This document shows positions 12,079-25,407 of a stretch of 64,000 nucleotides of DNA, one piece after another. Both the position numbers and the translations under genes were made by a program. The first letter of the stretch is position 1; each line of letters begins with the position of its first letter. The DNA comes from Antedon bifida. Its lineage: Eukaryota; Echinodermata; Crinoidea; Comatulida; Antedonidae. The notes beneath the pieces are model-generated. The model was not told the origin of the DNA, searched no databases, and saw nothing but the letters and a program-made list of their open reading frames with translations. Where the stretch lies: the NCBI GenBank assembly GCA_963402885.1, contig OY727097.1, positions 8,308,001-8,372,000 of the forward strand, in the 5' to 3' direction.

Positions 12079-15000
12079 GTAAGTAAATATGCATGCATTA
12101 TATACAAATACATTATGATATGTTGCAAGATGTATCCGGTTATCTTTTTATAACCCGACATTGATTAATTTTAAAAATTCAGGCTTTGAAACCCATCATA
12201 GTGGATAATAAATTGTCAAGTGTTATTTGCCTAGTTTGTACTTTGTATGTTTATCTGTACTTTGTACTACCTTTGTACTTGGGATTTTATTGGCTATGAT
12301 TAGTCTGCTACCATGTCAACAATTACAACACATTGTTTCTTTGAAATCATTCGAGAGAAATTTGACTGCAGAATTTTAAGGATAGAACTATGCATTTAGA
12401 ATCCAATGGAATATTAAACATAGATGTAAAACAGGTTGGTTCTTAACATTTCAATATGATTTAGTGTTCATGTATTGACTGACTAATCAAAAGATAAACT
12501 AGTTCGACATTTTGATTTTTGTCATTTCTGTTTAAACTATGTTTATATTTATGACTTTTCTCATCTTTGAAATAACAAGATATTATTATGTTATTTTTGC
12601 TTATTGTGTTATGAACCATAAGTTGTGTTTCAGGTGTTCTGTGTTATCATTTAATTTTGTTGGTTTGAATTTGATTTATAGAAATTTAAATCTAGTCTTT
12701 AAAAATCACCATAATTGATTCAATTACAGAATTCTCCCTCTATTTTTAGAACTCTATTGTTTACCATTTTTAAATTTTAACTTTTTCATTTTTATTTCAC
12801 AAACACTTGTTGATTCTATAGAGTTTCTAATTAGTTATTTGCACATGTTTTATTATTTAGTGACCGCATTTCTTCTAACTATTATTCGTCTAAAGTTAGA
12901 ATATTAGCATTGCTGTTGTAAATTGTTTCCATTGGTATAGAACATATCTTGTGGAATCTAGAGCCCACTAATGGCATCATATTATATATAAGAATACATT
13001 AAAATAAACATGGACATACATTCTGGATGGTACTGTAAGTGAAGATCTAAAAATGTTATGTCAATTTGTGTGTTATTTCACATTTCATTGGTTAATTGAA
13101 TATTTATTTTTCGGTACTTGGGTGCAATAGGCTGTGTGTAAAGTTCAATAATGACATATCATTGCAATCAAAATTCAAATATTGTATTGTTATTTGTTGC
13201 GATTTATTTCCACTGTGATTTGGAGTGCTGATAATAAAGATGTACAACCCAATCACAAGAGGAAACAATTCTGATATCTATTAGTTATTGGTGAACTTTC
13301 ACATACAATTTTACAATGCAAATGTATGTGATTATAAGTGTCACCATTGCTATAATTAGGATACTCATGTGAATAGGATATAAAACAGAGGCAGCTTTCA
13401 GTAGAGTTCTTAAATCCAGAACTATAGTTCAAGTACAATATGTTCTTTCCTAGACAACGTTTGTCTTTGGAACACACTACCCCAAGAGGTAAACTGATTA
13501 AAGAATTGTATATCTGATGTTAAATTTAATTCAAATTACATTTAACAAAAAGTTAAAAAAATGTTGAAAGCATACAAAAATAAAAAATATGGAACAAAAA
13601 ATCTAAGAAATTCTAAAGCTAGCTGCATAAATGTAACCAAACCTATGTATGAATACTCTAATGAGGTTCTGTGCTTTGTGCTTCTTTTAATGAGAAATTG
13701 TATCATTTATTATGTGGTAGAAAATAAGTTCATGGACATCATTATTGGATTAACTGAGTGAGATGGGTTTCAGCAGTGCCACATATTTATCTCAACACCT
13801 ATCAGCTGATCATCTTTAAACTCACAACCTAAACCTTGTGAATGGCTTTTATTATTGTATCAACAACTAAAGATATCAATGTGTTGGAGAATGTCATGGT
13901 TAGCGGACCAAATTGAAGACAAATGTAAATTAAGATATTTTAGAAGTTCATCATCGTTTTGAAAATCTAGCAATGATATGGGTCACTGTAGTAATAACTG
14001 GTAAAATCGAAGGAAATGAAGAAAAAGATTGTAGAGATGTATAGGAGTAAGATTAGAAGAAGGAATAAACAATGACGAATATAAGTAAAGAGATTTAGAA
14101 GAAGTTCATCATCATCCTCTTGAAAATGTCCTAATGATACAGGTTCACTGGAAAAACTAATAAGTAATATCTTGCCAAAGAGTAGGATTAAAAGAAGGAA
14201 GGAATTTTTTCATGGAAGAAACATGGCATCTGGGTTAGTATACAAATAATGAATAGAGTAGAACAATACTACAGGTGGATTTTTGAAAAGCAGGTCAGTC
14301 ACAGCAGTCAGAGTTAGAAATTGTAACAAGTTTTACAAAAAGCTGAAATAGTGTTGTTCATCATCAATATTAGTGTATTAGATATCAATTTTCTGTTCAG
14401 TAACCAATACGGAACCATCAAATCCAATTTCAATGTGTGTTTATAAGTTTTGTCGGCTTATAGAGCACCTAATTTCAACAAATGTTTCTAAGCCCTTACA
14501 TGCACAAAAAGGAACAAGCCCTAAAAGAAAATGACAAATTAAGATAACACATTTTTACCACTCTGCTCTCCAGAACTCACAGATGCTCAAGTGGAAAAGG
14601 CATCCTATCCTAATAGAATTTGTCACAATGATGTTGGAAGGAAATGTAGAGATCAAGAATCAGTTATAAGAGCAAAAAGGATGCACTAACTCCATAATTA
14701 AATCATGAATATTGATGCTAGCTTGTTACATGTCAAAACAGTGTGAAATTAATTGATTATAGCCGCCCACTATACGTCCTAATTTACTCCTAAACTTTTC
14801 ACCTTGTAGTTATTTTTAAATTACGTTTATTAATTTTGTTATTAAGTGATAATAATATGCTTGTATAAATCTAGATTTGAATATGTAATTTACCCTTGAA
14901 CTATTTACTTGAATAAATAATACAAATGCAAATTTTCCAAAAATAATAAACAACTCTACTTTCAGTAGGGTGGCTTATGGAAACAAAAACGTATACAACA

Positions 15001-15165
15001 TTTACGAGAATATTAATCTTATTTAATGCATAGGCTTATACCAAGGATAGTATGAAAGGAGCGTTTGTTTAACTATGGAAAATGTTGTCTTCATGAATTA
15101 TATATAGAAAGGAGAGTCCATGGTTACTCATAAGGAGAACATTGATAGATGTTTTTACTCTTCAG
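12079..15165. other. Probable intron between two candidate exons
   Basis: AT-rich, with long A- and T-rich stretches. A second possible acceptor (CTACTTTCAG, ending 14965) opens a 20-codon frame in compatible phase but is weaker than the one ending 15165. No transposon ends were seen. Confidence 0.3.
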
Positions 15166-15289
15166 TCATCCACCAATTGAGGTTGAAACTAATGGCATTA
15201 AAATGGTGTCACAAAAAACACCCAAGACTTTCAAAATCAGATTATTAACAGATTTATGTACTAGGACAAAATCAGTGGTTTGTGACTGA
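15166..15289 (+). CDS. Candidate terminal exon of the same unidentified gene
   Basis: A strong acceptor (GTTTTTACTCTTCAG) ends at 15165. With one leading base the exon is open for 40 codons to TGA at 15287-15289, and this phase is the one needed to follow the two trailing bases of the exon at 12010-12078, creating a Cys at the join. The peptide (HPPIEVETNGIKMVSQKTPK, then TFKIRLLTDL) looks coding. The last third overlaps a local tandem duplication (15241-15378), so the true end could differ. Function unknown. Confidence 0.35.
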
Positions 15290-15378
15290 AAGCGATGGTA
15301 ACCCTGTTTTCACACAGTTTAGACATAAACGTATTGTTAACAGATTTATATGACCAAAATCACTGGTTTGTGACCATG
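15241..15378. repeat. Local imperfect duplication
   Basis: A segment TTAACAGATTTATG...CAAAATCAGTGGTTTGTGAC (15243-15286) reappears at 15333-15378 as TTAACAGATTTATATGACC...AAAATCACTGGTTTGTGACC, spaced by about 90 bp. Confidence 0.5.
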
Positions 15379-16659
15379 TACTGTAAGTTTAACCCTGTAT
15401 AATAATACTATATGTTGAACCATAGAAATCCAAAGTGTCTAATTCAGGTCAGTAGAATGTATATAATTTTGTAGTATTGTTCTTATTTCGAGATTGGTAC
15501 AGTACTTAAATTTTATAAGTTTATAGGTTACATGTGGGAAGAACAGTTAAATTTAATAAGGCCTTTTTGATTCATAATTGTGGAGATGGTTAACTGCATG
15601 TCATAGATTGTTTAAGTGGGTGGGTCTATATTGCAGTGTACAACTATATTGGGATTCTGACTGCATAATCAAAATCTCTTATTTCATTAATTAATATATA
15701 CTTATTTTTAATTGTATTTTCAAAGAAATAAAATGTTAATGTTAGTATATTTATATAGCGCAAACATCTCATCTCAATATATAGATGTTACACTTTACAA
15801 CAACAAGGTTCTACGGGACTATTTCGTCTGTCTGTCTGTCCCCCTACTCTTCTCGAAATGTGTACAGTACTATGTTTATGATTTTGTATATGCTTATGAA
15901 TGAAGGTAGTTTATTCACACCTGTCTTTAAAAAAAGTCACTCCGACATATCTGTGGTGATAGCCATCCTACTAAAAACACAGAAAAGCTTTTATTTTCAG
16001 AACAATATATTTAACAGAGTTAAGGCTTATGGAAAAATCATCACGTAAAAAAGTAAAAATAACTTCTTCATAACATGCTAACGATAGCAGATTGATGTTG
16101 TTGACCGTGGAAAGAGATAAGCCATTGGATGAAACATTGTTACTAACAATAGATGACATTATATTGATGATAGGCTGTATCAGGTCTTTGCTGGATCACA
16201 TACTAACGATTACGTTGATGGATGTTATCTGCCATTTGCCCCTCTGAATGCTGATGATTGATCAGAGTTTGTGACAACAAATCAGACAGAGCAAACTTCC
16301 TGTGTCAAGGAGCAAGTGTTTGGAATAATTGCAATGGCAATGAGAATGGAGGAAATAGCTTACATTCGTTCATCTGATGAGCAAGTAAAAATGTCTCTTC
16401 TTCTAAATGTCAGGGGTTTCCTTTAAAAAAGGTCTTTTAAAAGTAGTAACTCTATTAAGTTGGTGAAAGTTTTACAAAGGAGGTACAGTTGGTCGTTCCA
16501 AAGAGAGGATGCAACACAAATGAAAAGGATCGCGTCCATGTAGTCGAGGAAACAGGGAGCAGATACCGGTAGAAATGATTTCGATTTGCGCAAATAAATA
16601 GTGGAAAACAGGCTTTACTGCGCAGTTGTGATCCACTGAGCCTACCCCTATCTATATAG

Positions 16660-16760
16660 TTGTCCAGTATCATGTTAGGTTTAGGGTTAGGTTTGGCTTA
16701 TGGCCTATGATACGGTTGTCACTAATGTGACACTGTGAAATTGCCTCTGATATTGGACAA
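16660..16760. mobile_element. Small inverted-repeat element (GGCCTATGATAC family)
   Basis: The ends TTGTCCAGTATCATG and TCTGATATTGGACAA are imperfect inverse complements enclosing a body with TTAGGGTTAGG-like and GGCCTATGATAC segments. Related sequence occurs at about 39100-39490 and 48838-49025, both with GGCCTATGATACAG and TTGCCTG-type blocks. It has no coding capacity. Confidence 0.45.
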
Positions 16761-18756
16761 ATAATAATTCCATATTATTGAGATCATAGAGTGATCCATT
16801 TACAATCTTTTGGAAAACTACAATACTGTACTAGCAAACTGTATCTTTCTTTTCAATATCCTTTTCGAAAAAAAAACCCATGGCAATTTCAGGAAGACTA
16901 TTTCAAAAATAACGAGAAGAGAAGAAGAGGAACATAGGTGATTGGAAATATACAAAGTTCTCTGAAGAAATATTTATAGCTGATTCGTTTTCTGGGATAA
17001 GTTGAAATTACGTAATAATACTCAGAACAGCATTTACTGTACTGATAACTTCAACTGGTATCCAAGTTACTGTATTGCACATTCGATTGTTCGATTTACC
17101 CATTGTAATCTGTACAACAATACTATTGTACAGACAGTGACACCTGCATTTTGTATTCAAGTATTAATTACAGATGGTTAAAACTGTTAATATATGGGAA
17201 GTTGATATGTTTTTTTGTTGTTGCATTTAATAATATGTCATTGTACTCTTGGAATGACATATGACGTCACAGAGTAGGCCTATTTTATTATGTAGACCTA
17301 GTGTATTATTGCTGAATATTATATTAGTATATTTGAAATTTGATGACGTTATAGAATTGTTAATGTACCGTAGAGGGTTTTGGTGAAGCGGATTCTTCAT
17401 GCCATAATTAGCAATTATTACAATCGTTAACTGCGTTGGTCATTTATACCATACTTTCACACTACATTTTTTTATTACAATAAATTGTACACATTAATAA
17501 TAATGTATTTAATAATTTCTACTATCCACTTTAAATATGATTTCCTAGAAGAAAGATATATATTTTTTGTGGGTCATTTAGTCATAAAGTTATGGCTTGT
17601 TCTCCTGAACATTCTAATATAATGTGCAGTACATGGAACATATTTAAGAAAAGATACTGTAGGCTATATTAAAAATATTGTGGAACCGCGAATGGGATTA
17701 AAATCGTAAAATCGGCCAAAACGAAACACGAACTCGGAATCCTTCGGCTTCTATGCAAACCGTTAGACGGTATGGTATGTTTGAGTAGATCACAATTGCC
17801 ATTATACCCCGAACACCGCACCCCCTAAGTGGAAACAAATAAAGAACTTTAGGGTGATTTTGATTTTACATTTTATAGACCCTTCACCTCGCACTTCAAA
17901 TCCTGGACCCGGCTTAAGTGGTGCCATTATCTCTTCTACTTGCTTCTTAACATATTTGTCTGCCGTTGGTGTTAAGTGATCCCATTGTAATTATATTAGT
18001 GTGGTTTTTGTTACCAACAACATGATTTAATATCAATATTATATGAAAGTAAGCTTTGTATGCTGTCTCTTGAAGAGGCTTCACCTCCGACACTGCCCGG
18101 AGGTGATTGAAAATAATGTCCGGTCAATGACCGACCTATTGTTTAACTTTATGAATTGTGGCCTCTTTAATTATTATGAAATATTAATGTACACATTCGA
18201 TCCATGGACGAAACGGCAGGATAATGTTTAATGATTTCCAAAATGCTTTTATCTATAGAGATAATAATTATACCTCTATGATTTATTTATTACGAATTGT
18301 CCTTTAAATTTGAATATTGATCATTAAAAATGATAAAGTATTCTCTGAAAATAATACGGAAGTTGAAAATGTACGACTTAAACGATTACAGCATATTATC
18401 TATTTCGTATCCTAGTTGACAAGGAATCGATTGTACTTACAGTTGAATTAAGATAATAGTCATAAATTGTTTCAATATTTAGATTTTTATTAGGAATTTA
18501 TATTCATTTCAAGGAAATTAACTAAATATAAAATGTAACGCATCATTTATGTAAATCATCTGATAATGGTTAACAAATACACAGCTCTTTTTAGAGATTC
18601 CAACTTTGACATTGTCTGCGTAATTAAAGTAAATTTTAGAAACGCTTTTAATAGGCCATTCATTAACGTAGGTTTTACCATTTTAAGTGCTCATCTCACT
18701 AACCAAGGCCGACTGCATTCGAAAAAATAGAACAGTGGCAGTGCATTACCAGTATT

Positions 18757-18883
18757 AGTAATAATGGACTATAAAAAAGGTTAAATATGGGTTAACTAAG
18801 CCAATTTTTTAAACCAGTACTGAACAGAATTAGTAATATTATACTAGAAAAAAGGTTAAATATGGGTTAACCAAGCCAAGTTA
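18757..18883. repeat. Two-copy tandem duplication
   Basis: The block AAAGGTTAAATATGGGTTAA plus CTAAGCCAA occurs twice about 75 bp apart (18776 and 18852), each preceded by a related AGTAAT...ACTA segment. Confidence 0.55.
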
Positions 18884-20335
18884 ATATGCAATATGGACTC
18901 CAACTTCCGATTATCCTTACGATGACATTGTAACCACTAATCCACACATCAGATGCAATACGGTACCATGTGTAGCTAATTTATGAAGAGCTATCTAATA
19001 TGGACAGGTAAACAGCGAAATATGTCTTGAGTTGCTCGTGATCGGAGCGTGCGTGTGAACATTTGCACAACCTATCTGGTGCGATCAATATAATTGAGGA
19101 TGAGTGTCTCAGGATGTAGAAAATTGTATTAGAAATGATGGAAATTGCTCGAAGAACAATTAAATAAAGCACACGTACGTAAGGTGAAAACACAAAAGAA
19201 ATACTCCTGTCAAACTAACAATAGTAATGTACAGTACTACCATATTGATAGTACAGTACAATACAGTTCCTTGATATTGGTTCAAGTTCAAATCACGATA
19301 CGCAAGACTGATAGTGATTTCAGTTCGTGTGAGGTCATGCGTGGATGGTATTCCAAAGACAAGATACAATACTTGTCCATTCACTCTTCAAACATCGGCC
19401 GATTATATTGTATTTATACCTGCTTGAAATACTTGAACCACGATACACACACGAGTCATAGCGTCAAAACTTCCGGTCATTATATTACACTTTACGTGTA
19501 ACACACCAGATTGTCATATCACTAGCTTACTAGGACTGTGAAGTACTTGTGCCAACTTGACATGGTTTTTACCACGCGACCGTAATATTTTACAATTATC
19601 GAGAACGTGCCAACACGGTATGTATGTGTATATTTATGTATTTTCAAGCTAGATTTGGCGCCACATGTTTGTTCTATTGTAAAGTTGTCTTTCTCAGTAA
19701 TTGGAAGGATACATTTCGAGTAACTTGATTGTTTTAAGCTAATTGTCTGTGTAATTAGAACTGTAAACTCTGTAATTTAAATTTGTTCGGATTTGGAGTT
19801 AGGTCACCGTCTGTAATTCATAGTTTACCCTTTTTTCATTGTTACAATGTTTTACGTGTCACGTTTTTCTACATTAGCGGTTGTAACACTGATCGTCGTT
19901 TCTCAGCAAATGTGTTTCACATGGTGTAGTAGTGCTGTGATTTTACGAATCATTTCTAAGTAATGTTAAGGCCATCGACAACTTTAACAAATAGATATAC
20001 CATGGAAGAAACTAACCTCTCCACTGTGGATATAAATTACGTTGTTGTTGCTTTGTTTTGAACAGTTTACTGTTTATTGGTTACAAGTTTATTCTTCCTT
20101 GTATTGTAGGCCTATTTATAAATTGTTTGATACATTTTTGTGATCATTATTTTGAGTTGATCATCACTAATGATGTCAAAACACAGTCATTTTCTATAGC
20201 AACAGCACATCGGGATGGTACTGTTACACGAATGTTACATATCGGAAATCCGTTGGTATGTTAATTGTATTGGCATGGTATTAAATTCATGTGTCCAAAT
20301 TCCCCCTAACACTTATCCACTCCTGAAACCGTCAA

Positions 20336-20486
20336 AAGTGTGATTCCCACTAGGGACGCAACGCAAGGACGTACGCGCAACGCAAACGAGTTGATCAATG
20401 GCAAGCAACTGATAATCCATTGCTTGTGATTGGTCAAATCAATTGCGTTGCGTTACGGCGTTGCGTTGCTAGTGGGAACCGAGCTT
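20336..20486. mobile_element. MITE family B, copy 1
   Basis: The left arm (GTGATTCCCACTAGGGACGC, then AACGCAA) and right arm (TTGCGTTGCTAGTGGGAACC, then GAGCTT) are inverse complements. The middle is a second inner inverted pair around TGATTGGTCAAATC. Four copies occur in the window (also 23212, 27275, 49616). CpG content is higher than in the flanks. It has no ORF and is probably a non-autonomous DNA transposon. Confidence 0.65.
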
Positions 20487-20547
20487 AACATTGACGGATT
20501 AACGGATTTGAAGTAGGGTGGATCATCAATGATTTTCGGAAAGTCAG

Positions 20548-20612
20548 CTTGTGTGGCTCGATTGTTAGACTTCAGGTTGTAGACTTGGCGCCCCTGAGTT
20601 CGAACCGAAAAA
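20548..20612 (+). repeat. Possible tRNA-like SINE head
   Basis: TGTGGCTCGATTGTTAGAC resembles an A box, and GAGTTCGAACC is close to a polymerase III B box about 35 bases on. The acceptor stem does not pair, so it is not a functional tRNA. It may be the 5' end of a truncated SINE. Confidence 0.25.
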
Positions 20613-21319
20613 TTAAATATTGAAAGATTATTTAGAGGGTTGTTTATATTATATTTAAGAAATAGGTTGGCTATCTTTAACATAGACTTTAGACAATAAT
20701 GAATAGAATACCGTATTCATGATTTTTGGCCTCAGACGTCGAGTAATATACCGTACTCAATATCGCATTCAGATCGAGGAGTTTATACATTATCTATGCA
20801 TTGTAAAGGTTTGTTTTGGTTAAATTTATTTTTAGTTTTATGTGTATTTTCCAATTTATTCCAAACAAATGGTCATATCAAAATCGCGCGTATTTACCTA
20901 TTGATCATTGAACGTGACAAATGTCAAAATTCAAGATTGACCGTTCGTGGCTTTTTTATGACAGTTTGATTGTGGTTAAAACCCTTTTTAAAGAATAACT
21001 TAATACAGTAATAAAACTAAAACTCAAGAAGCAACACAATCGACAGAACTGCATATCCGGGGGGTAATCTTTTGTGAATTATGAATCTACAGAAAATCCC
21101 CCAAAAGAATGTTGGCGCTATTCATAAGAAGGATTAGGGTGTTATTATAAAATGAAACAGACAATGAGATGTACTTTTCAATTGCATCGCTTTCTATATA
21201 ACTATTGTACTGTTCTTTAAATAAAAATTATTATTATGTATTGTTATAAACAATCACTGCTGTCACGCCGTGGTTTTTAATGTTGTTCATTCAAGGCACC
21301 ATTTAGAATATTTTAGAAT

Positions 21320-21733
21320 ACAGTAGAACCCAGGCTTGGTAGAACCTCTCCTTGTTAGGGACACCCCTATTAAGGGGACACTTTCCCGTTAAATGAACGA
21401 GGAGAAATACACAGTATGCTTTAACACACGGTCAACCCTTTTTCGTGAAACGGAGGACACCTCTATTGAGGGGACACCTCTATTGAGGGGACACCTCTAT
21501 TGAGGGGACACCTCTATTGAGGGGACACCTCTATTGAGGGGGCACTTTATCGTGAAATTAACAAAGAGACATGCGGTGTAATACTACGGCCAACCCCACT
21601 TCAAGAAACACCTACTATGAAGGGCAACTTTATGGTGAAATTAACGAAGGGAAGTGTACGGTGTAGGCCAAACCCCTGTTTATGGGTCACCCTATTAAGC
21701 ACACTTGGTGTCTTAAAATACATGTTCTACTGC
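21320..21733. mobile_element. ACAGTAGAAC element with internal minisatellite
   Basis: The ends ACAGTAGAACC and GTTCTACTGC are inverse complements 414 bp apart. The body is a series of degenerate GGGACACCTCTATTGAG-like units separated by CGTGAAATTAACGAAG-like spacers. Related fragments occur at about 42452-42540 and 44141-44215, and possibly 50085-50130. It is a non-coding dispersed repeat. Confidence 0.55.
21456..21541. repeat. 17-bp minisatellite, five copies
   Basis: Five near-identical copies of GGGACACCTCTATTGAG start at 17-bp intervals (ACACC at 21457, 21474, 21491, 21508, 21525). They lie inside the ACAGTAGAAC element and look like a recent local expansion of one of its units. Confidence 0.85.
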
Positions 21734-22467
21734 AATTAAAAGGCATGAAATTCAAAAATAGTGTATGTGTGTGAATTTGGTTATGTAGGCATATTGTTAT
21801 TATGTTTAACTTTAAATATACAGTTTGGTGTTTTATTTTAAGATCATAAATAACCAACAGTAACACATGGCATTTTAGGAAGATGTCTTTGAAGACTAGA
21901 AACTAGTTTCTTTTATTAAACTGTTTACATACTTTAGAATAAATATCCGGTACTTATATAAAGAACAATATTGATTTAATTTGGATAATATTATTTTCAT
22001 GAATTGGATACATTTTTAAAATATTTTCATTGAAAAATAGAAATTTAAGAGGGTTCAAGTTTGTTTTTTGGCATTGTCTAGTCATGGATGAGTTTTTTTT
22101 GTGGTGCAATAATGCACCCATGGATACCCCGAAAAACCAACGGCGTTTACGTTGGCGTTGTGTCAGTAAACATAATGAAATATTGTAAGCGTGTTCTCAC
22201 AGCACTTAGCCAACTCGGAACAGACCACATCCGGTGTTCCATAAATTGTTTAAACTTATCTTTTGTGTAACTTGTATTCTTTACATAAAGCTTTATTTGA
22301 TAACTCTCTTATCAAACACTGACGAGTATAGTATAGTCAGTTTACGTAGACTCGCTAAACGGCTTAATTGTGAAAGATCTGTATAGGTATATTACTCGTC
22401 GACACGATTTCTATCTGTAGGCCTAGGACGGAGATTTTGGCACACGACATTGTCTGGGGATTGTTGA

Positions 22468-22475
22468 TATAAATA
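22468..22475 (+). promoter_or_regulatory. Candidate TATA box of ANKRD50
   Basis: TATAAATA lies in a locally GC-richer stretch (TAGACGTCCCACGGAGCGCG follows). A start site would be expected near 22498. A strong donor follows at 22671, and the next strong acceptor before a coding block is at 28168. This is motif and spacing only. Confidence 0.35.
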
Positions 22476-22497
22476 GACGTCCCACGGAGCGCGAGTT

Positions 22498-22670
22498 TCG
22501 GACGAGTTCACAATTTTACGGAGGTGTTTAGTTAGGAAGTTATGATTTTGACATCATTGTGTTTCTTGACAAAAGGCCAACACGAGATTTCAAAAACCAT
22601 TTGTGTTTGGTATATACAGTATTTTGCTACTACTGGAAATTACGTTTTATCAACGAACAGTGAACAGAAG
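22498..22670 (+). other. Candidate non-coding first exon (5' UTR) of ANKRD50
   Basis: The segment runs from about 30 bases past the TATA box to the donor AAG|GTACGT at 22671. Splicing to the acceptor at 28168 would attach it to the ANKRD50 coding exon. It contains short ATGs (for example 22541), so it would add upstream ORFs. The 5' end is a guess from TATA spacing. A second donor-like site at 24602 (TTG|GTAAGA), after a CG-containing stretch with an ACGTCA motif, could mark an alternative first exon. Confidence 0.3.
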
Positions 22671-22863
22671 GTACGTACAGATACAGTGGTACTTTACCTT
22701 TTAAAACTTAACATTTACTTAACATTTTAAGTCTAAGAAACATGTCGTACATGACTCGAATCTATAATTTAAATAATTGATATAGTGTATACAAGTGAAA
22801 CTAACTTATTTCTCCATGGTTTGACTGATTTTAGTAATACAAGTTTACTTGTTAATTTCATGT

Positions 22864-22926
22864 TGTATGCATATTGTAATACTTGTGTGTATGCCTACTG
22901 TAATACTTGTGTGTATGCCTACTGTA
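22864..22926. repeat. 24-bp tandem repeat, about 2.6 copies
   Basis: The unit GTATGCCTACTGTAATACTTGTGT is repeated, the first copy slightly diverged (GCATATTG). Confidence 0.7.
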
Positions 22927-23211
22927 AGTTCATGTCATTCAAAAATTAAGTCAACTTGTGAAGTATTTCTGTTCAGAACACATCAAACCTTGTCGTTTTA
23001 TGGCCCAAGGGATGTGGTTCTTTTAACGTGCTTTTAAGTGAAAAATAACGGGTTTTCTCAGAAGTAAAAACCATTGTATTTTATTGAAAAGATAATTAAT
23101 TGGCTATAATTGTTGAATGAGGGCGGTCTAATCCTTTTAGACAGTTGTAAGTTGAACACAATACTTCATAGGAAATGCTGGGTGATACAAGATGTGTGCC
23201 TACATTTTACC

Positions 23212-23329
23212 GCTTGGTTCCCACTGGGACGCTACGCAAAAATGATGTAAGCGCACCCAAGTAATTTGACCAATCACGACGCGATGGATCATCCGAACAG
23301 TCACTTTCCTCCATGTGGGAACCAAGCTT
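23212..23329. mobile_element. MITE family B, copy 2 (shortened)
   Basis: Its ends GCTTGGTTCCCACTGGGACG and CATGTGGGAACCAAGCTT match the arms of copy 1. It retains the inner TTTGACCAATCACGACG block also seen at 27345, but has lost part of the right inner arm. Confidence 0.65.
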
Positions 23330-25376
23330 TATTGGCACATCTGTGCAGATCAAGGTGTACTTAAGCTTTATTTACATATAGACCTATCGTTTTCTGTCAA
23401 TTGTTTATAAAGTTAATAAACGCATGGTTAATTGAAATTTGAAATCTTGTCTGAACGTAAGGTTATCATTCAAGCATAAGAAGATGAACATATCAACAAG
23501 CGTTTTTACTCGGGCCTTGAGATAGTCCATGCTTGTTTGTACATGTTTAGAAGCTTTGTTGAATCGTTTATGACTATAAACACAACTGTTCCCATATTCG
23601 TATTTTTGTCAATAGCTTAGCGAGTTTTAATATTTGTTATTAAGTTATTTGTAATTAATGTATTCCAAACGTGTGTCGACTAAATTCAGTCGGAGTATTC
23701 AGCTTTGATTTAACCATTTAACTACAGTAGATTGAAATCCACTCCGAATCCGATAGTCTAATCGTACATTGTAAGAATATATTGGTATATTTTGATAATT
23801 ATATTCTTAACTTAATACAGTGATTTGCTTTTGTGGTACTGTAGTTGTTCAACAAAGCGTGTGCTGGAATCCCAAAACTTTTGAGCGTGTATTTCAAAGC
23901 ACTGGCCAAAATATGTTCATGGAGGTCCATGATCTAACCACAAAATATGAATAATATATTAGACCAAGAGAAATATTTGGAATTCGGACATGCGCAAACG
24001 TTAGCAGTCATCTCTATAGAATACTCGTGCGTGGTGTTATTAATTTGTACTGTAACATATTCATCTAATAAATATATTCTGTAATTGCCAAGAAAATTCA
24101 TTCATACAATGAGAGTTTGGCGGATTTTGGTGTTTTGAATTATTACTGAATTTTATGAATGTTGCACTATAAGTTGCAGATGAATGTTCAAGGGTTTTCT
24201 AAGAAGTTCAAATTCCCTTATATTTCATAAACTTGACAATCTATGCCCCATTTTATCCAACCCTTTGCATCTCCTTCTCAATGACGACACTTAACCTTTT
24301 CTTGCCATGCATTTGTTATGTAAATTAACCTTAAATGCATTGCTCTAGACATTTATGGATAATATATATTGAGCGAAATCTAATTATCACCTGATGCTCA
24401 CGTAAGATAGGGAGAACTCATCTTGTTGAGAGCTGAGAAAGAGAAACTCCAGTTTTTGGATTAAACACTATTACGTCATTTTGGTTTCGCCCATCGATAT
24501 ACTGCGCGCGCATTGCTGCTGCAGACGCAAATGGGTTGTCGAAAGATATTTATGCGAGATTATTAATTCTAATCTGCGGCTTTTTAAACTGACGGCGTAT
24601 TGGTAAGATGAGCGAATGGAGTAGTTATCCCCCGTGGTGTTTGTATTGCCGTGTCATTGCATTGACATCCTATAATCCGTTGCATGACCTGTAATCATTG
24701 CGTTTTGTATTGACATTTTAGACTAGCATACCGTGTCTGGTCACTGCTCACTGTGCGATGCAGCAGCAACCAAAGGAGTGTCGTTTGGGATTTAAAAAAG
24801 CCCAGCAACACACGTTTCCGCCACACTTTGGATTAGGCTTTTTATATTGTTATACCAGCTAGCACCATTTTCTATGTGACTTGAACCACTGCGTCTAGAC
24901 AGGATCGTTTGTTTTGGATATAACCCAAAGTTTCCGGTAAATATTGTGACGTAGGTGTAGGTTATTAATATTGATAGTCTTGGATCTAAATAAATAGTTG
25001 ACATAGCTGAGTGTAGAATACTTTGTACTATATATAAGCAGTCATAAATAAGAGGAATAGATTTTGTAATAGGCCTAATTGTACACATCCTCTTTGCACC
25101 ATTTTCGTACGTTTACCATACCAGTGTTACATAGTGTTAAATCAATGTGGTGTGGTATACACTCTAGAAATATTACTAAGCTGTCGAAACACATGTGCTT
25201 CATTGAATCATTCCATATGTCGTGGCGTGTTATGAATGATTAATATATAATACTAATATGTTCAAATATTTGTTTATTTGTCATAGTGATGAGCTGAACA
25301 TTATTAGCCATTCGTTATTAGTCATAACACTTTTTGTAAATAGTTTGTAAAGGTATAATATAACTATTAATAGGAG

Positions 25377-25378
<2 letters not shown>

Positions 25379-25407
<29 letters not shown>

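Larger units (their letters stand above)
15379..20335. other. Non-coding stretch with minor repeats
   Basis: Mostly unremarkable AT-rich DNA. Open frames at 15712-16048 and 18043-18231 lack splice or family support. A region at 17672-17770 has a faint tRNA-like look on the minus strand. Features inside it are listed separately. Confidence 0.3.

Noticed and set aside
14966..15026. Alternative terminal exon after CTACTTTCAG, in phase with the exon at 12010
   Set aside because: It has a weaker acceptor and a shorter, AT-driven frame than the exon at 15166.
17672..17770. tRNA-like segment on the minus strand
   Set aside because: Only a loose B-box-like GAGTTCG is visible; no cloverleaf can be drawn.
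24465..24601. Alternative ANKRD50 first exon with ACGTCA and CG-rich sequence before a GTAAGA donor
   Set aside because: There is no TATA or initiator and no second line of evidence. It is mentioned only as an option under the 5' UTR entry.
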